NCBI GenBank assembly: GCA_025350815.1 | Contig: JANXXE010000146.1 | Location: forward strand, 1 to 39,350 | Source: Myxococcales bacterium | Lineage (GTDB): Bacteria > Myxococcota_A > Polyangia > Fen-1088 | DNA: 39,350 nt | Direction of reading: 5' to 3' | Shown here: one piece after another, positions 31,221 through 39,350 of the stretch | Numbering within the stretch: the first letter of the stretch is position 1 | Layout: each line of letters starts with the position of its first letter | Notes under the pieces: model-generated | What the model saw: only the letters and a program-made list of their open reading frames with translations | Databases searched by the model: none | Told to the model about the DNA's origin: nothing | Program-made: the position numbers and the translations under genes

Positions 31221-32075
31221 GTGACCCTCACAGATCCCCGCGCATTGGGTGCGACCGGTGTCTCGGTCGGCCCCATAGGAATCTCGTCGACCTTCGGCCG
31301 CAGCGCCAAGGACATCGAATGGACCTTCGACCTGGGCTGCACCTACCTGGTGCTGAAATCCAGGCGCCAGCCCGGGTTCATGACCGGCCTCAAGACCCTG
31401 GCGAAGACAAAACGCGACCAACTGGTCCTGGCCGTCGAGGCCGCACCCAGTTGTTCGCTGGCGCTGCGCCTGTCGCTGGAGCTATCCCTGCGACGCCTCG
31501 GCATCCATCATGTTGACTTCCTGCTGCTGGGACCGCGCGAGGGCGTCGAGATCGATCGGATTGTCGAAACCGCCGCGCGTCTTCAGGCGCAGGGGAAGGT
31601 GCGTTTCTTGGGTTTGTCGCTGCCACGCCGCAAGAAGGGTGACGTGCCCTTGCACCGCCTGGGCTCGGCCCTGGGCGTCGTTCACGCGCCGTGCAGCGCC
31701 GCTGATCCGCACTCGCACACCAGTCTGTTTCCATCGACCACGGAGACCAAACCCGGGATCGTTGCCTTCGGCGCGACTGCGAACGGAACATTGCTGCGTT
31801 CGCGGCCCGGCATGGGGCGGGCCGCCAGCGTGGCGGATTGCTACCGCTTCGTCCTTAGTCAGCCTGGGATTGCCGTGTGTCTGGCCGGCTCGCCCGGCCC
31901 GTCGGAATTGCGGGCCGCGCTGGAATCACTGCGAGAGGGCCCGATGGGCGAAGAACAGCTGACGTGGATGCAGGGCCTGGCGGCCGCGGCGAAAGGCACG
32001 GCCCATCGACTTCAGTCGAAGAACCGTGTGCTCAGCACGGCGCGCCCCGGCGGCCTGCCCGTCTCGGTCGGCTAA
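31221..32075 (+). CDS. aldo/keto reductase-like protein lacking the usual catalytic tetrad
   Basis: The 284-residue chain follows the TIM-barrel order of aldo/keto reductases: GVSVGPIGISSTFG at the first strand, LSLELSLRRLGIHHVDFLLLG, KVRFLGLSL, a region like the phosphate-binding end (PGIVAFGAT, CYRFVLSQPGIAVCLAGS). But the canonical Asp of DTA, Tyr of the YG motif and the His after strand 4 are absent where expected; the second strand reads LGCTYLVLKSRRQPG. This resembles a divergent myxobacterial subfamily and may be inactive or use another mechanism. GTG start, weak ribosome site. It converges on enolase with one base between the stops. Confidence 0.65.
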   Translation: MTLTDPRALGATGVSVGPIGISSTFGRSAKDIEWTFDLGCTYLVLKSRRQPGFMTGLKTLAKTKRDQLVLAVEAAPSCSLALRLSLELSLRRLGIHHVDFLLLGPREGVEIDRIVETAARLQAQGKVRFLGLSLPRRKKGDVPLHRLGSALGVVHAPCSAADPHSHTSLFPSTTETKPGIVAFGATANGTLLRSRPGMGRAASVADCYRFVLSQPGIAVCLAGSPGPSELRAALESLREGPMGEEQLTWMQGLAAAAKGTAHRLQSKNRVLSTARPGGLPVSVG

Positions 32076-32076
32076 T

Positions 32077-34578
<2,502 letters not shown>

Positions 34579-34596
34579 TTGCGCGGGCGAATCACG

Positions 34597-34734
34597 ATGG
34601 AATGCAACTTGGCGCTGGAGGTCGTGCGCGTCACCGAGGCGCGCTGCGCTCGAAATCGGGCACTTCGCGCGTCACCACGGCCCGCCACCGTTTTCGGGGC
34701 GGGCCGAGTTATGGTGCGCAGTAGGCGGCCATGA
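34597..34734 (+). pseudogene. glpX-like N-terminal scrap (45 codons) coupled to metF
   Basis: The short frame begins MECNLALEVVRVTEA, which matches the start of class II fructose-1,6-bisphosphatase (GlpX, typically M-x-x-NLALEfVRVTEA). It then turns into unrelated Arg/Ala-rich sequence and ends in a TGA that overlaps the metF ATG (ATGA, 34731-34734). Everything needed for catalysis is missing. It is best read as a deletion remnant now acting, at most, as a short leader peptide that could couple ribosomes into metF. It runs through the hairpin at 34679-34705. Confidence 0.55.
34679..34705 (+). promoter_or_regulatory. strong hairpin 25 nt upstream of metF
   Basis: GGCCCGCC pairs perfectly with GGCGGGCC. 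Inside, CCG pairs with CGG around a TTTT loop, with a single bulged A: eleven base pairs in all. No T run follows. Its place directly before the metF start suggests an effect on RNA structure or translation. Confidence 0.5.
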
Positions 34735-35612
34735 AGATCAAGAACCTGTTCGGACAGCAGCGACGGATTTTTTCCTTTGAATTTTTCCCACCGAAAAGCG
34801 AGGCCGGCGGCGCCACGCTGGAGAAGACCCTGCACGATCTGGCGGATCTTTCGCCGGCCTTCGTGTCGGTGACCTACGGCGCCGGCGGCTCGACGCGCGA
34901 TCGCACGATTGAACTTGTGTCGCGCATCCAGAAGGTTCACCAGATCACCGCCATGGCGCACCTGACGTGCGTGGGCTCGAACCGCACGGAGATCGCGGCC
35001 GTCCTTGACCGCCTGGTTGGCGAGGGCATCGAGAACGTCATCGCGCTGCGGGGCGATCCACCCGCGGGGCAAACACATTTCGAGGCCGTGGCCGACGGCT
35101 TCGCCTATGCATCCGAGCTGACGACCTTCATCCGGGAACGCCACGGGCATGACCTGTGCCTGGCCGGCGCGGGTTACCCCGAGGGACACCTGGAATGTCG
35201 CGATCTCACCGCCGACATGGCGAACCTGGGGCGCAAGGTGGCGGCCGGCATCGACTTCATCGTCACGCAGCTGTTCTTCGACAACCAGGTCTACTTTGAC
35301 TTTGTGAAGCGCGCGCGCGCCGCTGGCATCACGATTCCCATCGTCCCTGGCATCATGCCGATCACGAACCTGGCGCAGATTGAACGCATGACGAAGATGT
35401 GCGGCGCCAGCATCCCGACGTCCTTCCACGCCGAGCTCGACCGTCAGCGCGCCGACGCGACGGCCGTCCTGGCCCTGGGGGTCGCGCAGGCCACTGCCCA
35501 GTGCGTGGATCTGCTGCGCGGGGGCGCGCCCGGCGTTCATTTCTACACGCTGAACCAGTCGCCCGCGACGCGCATGATCCTGGCGGCGCTGAAGGCCACG
35601 CACCTGGCGTAG
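34731..35612 (+). CDS. metF: 5,10-methylenetetrahydrofolate reductase
   Basis: The 293-residue FAD enzyme makes 5-methyltetrahydrofolate for methionine synthesis. Motifs seen are SFEFFPPKSEAG with the catalytic Glu, FVSVTYGAGGSTRDRT, AHLTCVGSNR, NVIALRGDPP, LAGAGYPEGHLEC, DFIVTQLFFDN, VPGIMPITNL and the final HFYTLNQSPATR. Length and order are normal. The ATG overlaps the upstream glpX-like scrap by 4 bp and is preceded by a strong hairpin. It converges on the MFS gene with 9 bp between the stops. Confidence 0.96.
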   Translation: MKIKNLFGQQRRIFSFEFFPPKSEAGGATLEKTLHDLADLSPAFVSVTYGAGGSTRDRTIELVSRIQKVHQITAMAHLTCVGSNRTEIAAVLDRLVGEGIENVIALRGDPPAGQTHFEAVADGFAYASELTTFIRERHGHDLCLAGAGYPEGHLECRDLTADMANLGRKVAAGIDFIVTQLFFDNQVYFDFVKRARAAGITIPIVPGIMPITNLAQIERMTKMCGASIPTSFHAELDRQRADATAVLALGVAQATAQCVDLLRGGAPGVHFYTLNQSPATRMILAALKATHLA

Positions 35613-35621
35613 CGCGCGAGA

Positions 35622-36923
35622 CTACGCGTCGAGGTCGAAGGGGACGAACTTCGGCGCCAACAGGTGGTGGATCACGAAGGCCAGCAAATAGGCCGACCCG
35701 CAGATGCCGAAAAGAATCGCGTAGCCGGCCGTGACGTTGCCGGAGGCGGTGAACCTGTCCAGCAGGTGCCCCGAGATCTTGGGGAACATCATGCCGCCGA
35801 TCGAGCCGGCCATGCCGCCGATACCAATGACCGACGCCACGGCCTTCTTCGGGAACATGTCCGACACGGTGGTGTACAGGTTCGCCGACCAGGCCTGGTG
35901 GGCCGCGCCGGCCAGGCCAATCAGTACGACCGCCAGCCAGTCGCCCGCCTGCGTGGCGTAGAAGATCGGCAACACACAGACGGCCGCCAGGAACATTCCC
36001 GTCTTGCGCGCGCGTGTCACCGTCCAGCCGATGCGGTTCAGGTAACCGGTCAGCCAGCCACCCAGGATGCTGAGCACGGTGACGATGGAATAGATCGCGA
36101 CCAGATGAACCCAGCTTTTCTTGATGTTCAGGTTGCGGGTCTTGTTGAAGTAATCCGGCAGCCAGATCAGAAAGAACCACCACACCGGATCGGTGAGGAA
36201 CTTACCCACGATGAACGACCAGGTCTGCCGGTGGCCGAGCAGGGCCAGCCAGCGCACTTTCGCACTGGAACCCATATCCGCCGGATCGCTGCGGATATGT
36301 TCCAGCTCGCCCGCGGTCATGCCCTTGATCTTCTCGGGCAGGTTGTAAAACGGCAGCCACAGCAGCAACCACAGGAAACCCGCAAGGCCGGCCGCCACGA
36401 AGGCCGCCCGCCAACCCCAGGTCGTGGCGATCCACGGCACGACCGCCGGGGCGACAATGGCGCCGACGTTGGCGCCTGAATTGAAGATGCTGGTGGCGAA
36501 GGCGCGTTCCTTCTTGGGGAACCAGATGGCGACCGCCTTGACCGCCGACGGGAAATTGCCGCCCTCGCCCAGGCCCAGCGCCACCCGCGCGCGCATGAAC
36601 CCCGTGATGCTGCCCACCAGCGAATGGCTGATGGCGGCGACGCTCCACGCGACGATCGACACGGCATAACCGATCTTGGTGCCCCACCTGTCGATCAGCG
36701 CCCCAAAGATCAACAAGCTGGCCGCGTACGCGCCCTGAAAGGCCGAGTTCACATTGCCGAATTCTTCATTCGTCCACTTGAGCTCGCCGTCGAGGATCGG
36801 CTTGATCAACGACAGAATCTGGCGGTCGATATAGTTGATCGTCGTCGCGAAGAACAACAGAGCGCAGACGAGCCACCGGTATCTGCCCATCGCAGATTTC
36901 GCCTCGTCGCCCAAAGTGGTCAT
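35622..36923 (-). CDS. MFS transporter, anion:cation symporter (hexuronate-like) family
   Basis: This 433-residue transporter has twelve predicted helices. The first shows RYRWLVCALLFFATTINYIDRQ, and the A-loop reads DRWGTKIGYAVSIVAWS. The helix 4-5 segment RVALGLGEGGNFPSAVKAV and WFPKKERAFATSIFNSGANVG are typical of the ACS family (ExuT-like and related organic-acid carriers). A sugar acid or other organic anion is the probable substrate, but no catabolic genes sit beside it. The yqeY-like gene upstream ends 3 nt before this start, so both may be in one minus-strand unit. Confidence 0.88.
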   Translation of the reverse strand: MTTLGDEAKSAMGRYRWLVCALLFFATTINYIDRQILSLIKPILDGELKWTNEEFGNVNSAFQGAYAASLLIFGALIDRWGTKIGYAVSIVAWSVAAISHSLVGSITGFMRARVALGLGEGGNFPSAVKAVAIWFPKKERAFATSIFNSGANVGAIVAPAVVPWIATTWGWRAAFVAAGLAGFLWLLLWLPFYNLPEKIKGMTAGELEHIRSDPADMGSSAKVRWLALLGHRQTWSFIVGKFLTDPVWWFFLIWLPDYFNKTRNLNIKKSWVHLVAIYSIVTVLSILGGWLTGYLNRIGWTVTRARKTGMFLAAVCVLPIFYATQAGDWLAVVLIGLAGAAHQAWSANLYTTVSDMFPKKAVASVIGIGGMAGSIGGMMFPKISGHLLDRFTASGNVTAGYAILFGICGSAYLLAFVIHHLLAPKFVPFDLDA

Positions 36924-36926
36924 GCG

Positions 36927-37391
36927 CTAGCCCGCCTTGCCCAACGCCTCTTCCACCAGTCGCTTGACCATACCCGCGTCGAAGCTGCCCTTGTGCGCCT
37001 TCATGATCTCGCCCATCACCTTGCCGGCCTGTTTGGGATCGGTCACGCCCAGACGCCCGACGGCCTCTTTCACGGCGGCGCGGACCTCGTCCTCACCGGC
37101 CGCCTGGGGCAAGAAACGGGCACAAAAGGTGATCTCGAAGTCGAGCTGGGGCAACTCGCCCGCGCCGCGGTCACCGAGGGCCGCGTATTCGTCGCGGGCC
37201 TTGCGCACCTGTTTTTGGTACGCGGTGATGACTTCCAGCCACAGGGCATCGTCCAGCGCACCCTTGAAGCCGGCAGCGGTGCGCCGCTCCATGTGCTTGG
37301 TCTTGATCATCCGGATGCAGTCGGCCGTGCGTGCGTCCTTGCCGCGCATCGCCTCTTTGAGCAAATCGCCGATCTGACTTTCGATGGACAT
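36927..37391 (-). CDS. GatB/YqeY domain protein
   Basis: The 154-residue protein matches YqeY, the free form of the tRNA-binding C-terminal domain of amidotransferase subunit GatB: MIKTKHMERR, QKQVRKARDEY, FCARFLPQ, GKVMGEIMKAHKGSFDAGMV and a final LVEEALGKA. The exact function of free YqeY is unsettled. The start at 37391 is supported by a perfect AAGGAG 6 nt upstream; the longer frame would read into the neighbouring glycosyltransferase gene. It lies 19 bp after that gene and 3 bp before the MFS gene. Confidence 0.92.
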   Translation of the reverse strand: MSIESQIGDLLKEAMRGKDARTADCIRMIKTKHMERRTAAGFKGALDDALWLEVITAYQKQVRKARDEYAALGDRGAGELPQLDFEITFCARFLPQAAGEDEVRAAVKEAVGRLGVTDPKQAGKVMGEIMKAHKGSFDAGMVKRLVEEALGKAG

Positions 37392-37410
37392 TCGAATCTC
37401 CTTGCTGTGA

Positions 37411-38805
37411 TCAGTTGAACCCGTGCGGGAAGAAGCTGTCGTCGTAGCTGAACTGGTTGAGGCGATCGAAGGTGATCGCGCCGAAAAGATTGATGGCGAT
37501 GGCGATGATGACAAAGGCCTTGAACAGCCGCGTGAACGGCCGGCCACCCACAGCCAGCAGCATGACCAAGAACACCAGGTAGTCCAGACTGAACCGATAA
37601 CCGAACTGGATGTAGCCCGAGTTCTGGTACAGCAGCGACGGTATGGCCGCCGCCAGGGCCGTCACCCACAGCCCGCGTGTGAGCGGGCTTTTTTCGGCCG
37701 GCGCCACGGTGTAGGCCAGATTGGGCGACGTCAGCAGCATCGACATGCCGTGCTGACTGACCCGGACGAAGGGATACTGGGTCAGGATCTTCGGCCCCAG
37801 CACCAGGGCGCACGCCAGATTGCGCGACAGAAAGTGATAGTTGAACAGCCCCCAGCGCAGGATTCGGTCCTGCCAGGTGACGTTCAGATATTTGTGGCCA
37901 AATTCCGTGAAGCGTTCGAAGCGCGCGTAGTTATTCAGCAGCAACACCACCAGCACGGCCGCCGCCGGGGCCGCGAATCGCAGCAAGCGAATCACCAACT
38001 CGCGCGGGATGGCCTTGTTCTGGCGCAACGCCGCCCATCCGCCCGAGGCACGCACGGCCTCCAGCAAGAAGAAGGGAAACATGAAGCCCATCGGCGTGCG
38101 CGTCGCAAAACCCAGGCCCACGCACAGGCCGGCCAGGACCGGGCGGGACGCCTCCAGCGACGCCCAGGCATAACCAATGGCCAGCGTCACGCCGATCACA
38201 TGCGCAGTGAACCAGACCTGACCGAGGACCGAACAAAAGTAGTAGACGGACCCGACACCGAACATCGTCACCAGCCACAGATCGTCGCCCGTGCTGCGTT
38301 TCGAGTAGCCGCGCCGCCGCAAATCGCGCAGCAACAAGAACAGCAACAGCGGATTCAGGGCGGCCCACAACACCGTGAACAGAACGTCGTTGAATTGCAG
38401 ATGCCAGATGGCGACGAAGGGCAGCATCAGGACCGCCGGAAACGGCGGGAACGACACGTAGCGGATGGACGTCCGCGACACGATGTCTTCGTCGACGATG
38501 GTCTCCGACCGGCCGCTTAGCGGGTAGAACCTGTCCACAGCGCCGGTCTTGCCGAAGATCCCCTTGACGACGCGGCCGTCGCGCAAGGTCAGCTTGTCGA
38601 CCTTGGCCCAGTCGTTCTCGTTGGGCGGATTGCCGTCCAGCGCCAGACGCCCCTTGAGCCACCCGTCGGCCAGGTAGACGAAATGGTTGTACTCGGAATG
38701 CCGGCGCAGCCGCGCGCCCGAGGCGCCGAGGTAAGCACCCAGGAAGGCCAGATAGATCAGCACCAGCCCCTTGCGACTGGCGAACAGCCGTTCGAAGGCG
38801 GTCAC
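37411..38805 (-). CDS. polytopic GT-C-type glycosyltransferase-like membrane protein
   Basis: The 464-residue protein has ten or more hydrophobic helices, starting with LVLIYLAFLGAYLG. A large first periplasmic loop (about 35-110) contains NHFVYLADGWLKGRL, acidic Asp/Glu positions and FPPFPAVLMLP. This is the layout of the dolichyl-/undecaprenyl-phosphate-sugar-dependent GT-C transferases, though I see no motif that fixes the family. It could glycosylate proteins or surface polymers. Its ATG overlaps the stop of the upstream gene as ATGA, so it is translated with that second membrane protein. Confidence 0.72.
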   Translation of the reverse strand: MTAFERLFASRKGLVLIYLAFLGAYLGASGARLRRHSEYNHFVYLADGWLKGRLALDGNPPNENDWAKVDKLTLRDGRVVKGIFGKTGAVDRFYPLSGRSETIVDEDIVSRTSIRYVSFPPFPAVLMLPFVAIWHLQFNDVLFTVLWAALNPLLLFLLLRDLRRRGYSKRSTGDDLWLVTMFGVGSVYYFCSVLGQVWFTAHVIGVTLAIGYAWASLEASRPVLAGLCVGLGFATRTPMGFMFPFFLLEAVRASGGWAALRQNKAIPRELVIRLLRFAAPAAAVLVVLLLNNYARFERFTEFGHKYLNVTWQDRILRWGLFNYHFLSRNLACALVLGPKILTQYPFVRVSQHGMSMLLTSPNLAYTVAPAEKSPLTRGLWVTALAAAIPSLLYQNSGYIQFGYRFSLDYLVFLVMLLAVGGRPFTRLFKAFVIIAIAINLFGAITFDRLNQFSYDDSFFPHGFN

Positions 38806-39350
38806 CGCCTGGGCCCCGCGGGACGTTGGTAGATGGTCATGATGGGCACACCTTCGCGCGTCCGCACGTAGGCCGGTTTGGTCGTGCCGTAGCTGTCCCA
38901 GAAGACCCCTTCGTAAACGGTCATGTGCCTTTCGTGAATGAGAATTCCCAGATCCGACCGGGTTATGGCGTCCTCGCCGACCCCGCTGTAACCGATGCCA
39001 GGCGGCATCCAGCCATCGCGAACATACATCGTGAGGGCGTCCGGAAACACGTCGTGCCAGTACGTCTGCTGACTGGGGGGGGCATGGGCGGCAATCCAGC
39101 CGACGGCCGGCAACACCGAGTAGCCCCAGAACTGGCGATTCATGCCCAGCGAGGCGCCGCCCGCGAATCCGCCGGCAAAGAAATTGTAGTGGGCCAGGCC
39201 GTCAGGGTGCGAGCGCCGCGTTTCAGCGACGGCCGGCAGACAAACAAGCACGGCCAGCGCCGCCGGCAGGGCCCGCGTGAGCCGGGGTACCAACGCAAGA
39301 CGCGCGCCTTGCTGCAACAACCACTTGAACCCCACCCCGGCAGCGATGGC
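38802..39350 (-). CDS. C-terminal part of a membrane glycosyltransferase-like protein (cut by window end)
   Basis: The frame is open to the window edge (the last codons read AIAAG before GFKWLLQQ), so only the final 182 residues are present. It has a hydrophobic segment (LPAALAVLVCLPAVAE), then a soluble region with HPDGLAHYNFFAGGFAGGASLGMNR and FWGYSVLPAVGWIAAH. That pattern occurs after the last helices of GT39/PMT-like mannosyltransferases (HPxxLxYYNxxxGG). The soluble tail carries TYWHDVFPDALTMYVRDGW. With the next gene it probably forms a surface-glycosylation pair. An internal Met at 39335 could be mistaken for the start. Confidence 0.68.
   Translation of the reverse strand, partial: AIAAGVGFKWLLQQGARLALVPRLTRALPAALAVLVCLPAVAETRRSHPDGLAHYNFFAGGFAGGASLGMNRQFWGYSVLPAVGWIAAHAPPSQQTYWHDVFPDALTMYVRDGWMPPGIGYSGVGEDAITRSDLGILIHERHMTVYEGVFWDSYGTTKPAYVRTREGVPIMTIYQRPAGPRR

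Noticed and set aside
34634-34648. Resemblance to the 5' part of an S-adenosylhomocysteine riboswitch (CCGAGGCGCGCTGCG) upstream of metF
   Set aside because: SAH riboswitches can precede metF and contain GAGGAGCGCTGC, but the partner segments (CCAGGCTCG and AACGGCGCTC types) are not found downstream. The stretch is also explained by the GlpX-like coding start.
38802-39335. Complete 177-residue gene starting at 39335
   Set aside because: The frame stays open to the window edge and the first residues read as the end of a membrane domain, so it is treated as the 3' part of a longer gene.

Overview
The window is GC-rich, gene-dense and bacterial. It most likely comes from a myxobacterium or relative (Myxococcota, formerly Deltaproteobacteria). 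The basis is two MYXO-CTERM-like tails (Cys, hydrophobic stretch, Arg cluster), a Cys-rich lipoprotein with an S74-type chaperone tail, many single-domain response regulators, and extensive 4-bp ATGA/GTGA gene overlaps. Placement is by protein character only; there is no rRNA or other marker.

Layout. 1-2572 (minus): an inverted-repeat element, then the operon DUF2203-folE-SDR-LON-domain protein. 2673-5703 (plus): a deoxyhypusine synthase-like enzyme, a stand-alone PuuD-type membrane domain and a class I aminotransferase. 5745-9059 (minus): two CheY-like receivers, a secreted esterase with a C-terminal anchor, and wrecks of a multicopper oxidase and a probable metalloprotease. 9220-17067 (plus): one 2615-codon surface protein with a PQQ-type propeller, FN3 domain, beta-helix, internal MYXO-CTERM, second signal peptide, about thirty GTISGGT-type solenoid repeats and a final propeller-like domain. 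17137-21152 (plus): a MASE1/receiver remnant, a REC-PAS-PAS histidine kinase, the S74 lipoprotein and exonuclease III. 21204-22520: two tandem toxin-antitoxin modules, the first with a near-consensus promoter that seems to give a leaderless transcript.

22661-29985 is a cytochrome c maturation (System I) operon: a ccmF-ccmH fusion, a CcmI-like zinc-ribbon protein, an unknown secreted protein, ccmA, ccmB, ccmC, ccmD and a tiny membrane protein. CcmE and CcmG are not in the window. Then come an acyl-CoA dehydrogenase, a degenerate aldo/keto reductase, enolase (minus), a ClpX-like ATPase without the zinc domain, a glpX-like N-terminal scrap coupled to metF, an MFS transporter (minus), a YqeY protein and two GT-C-type membrane proteins, the last cut by the window end.

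The most unusual overall signal is a set of collapsed genes. Recognisable N- and C-terminal ends of known families are joined with the middle missing (multicopper oxidase, metalloprotease, MASE1/REC, GlpX), alongside two fusions that keep an internal signal peptide (the giant protein and CcmF-CcmH). This is either real deletion-driven compaction or an assembly artefact; long reads would decide.
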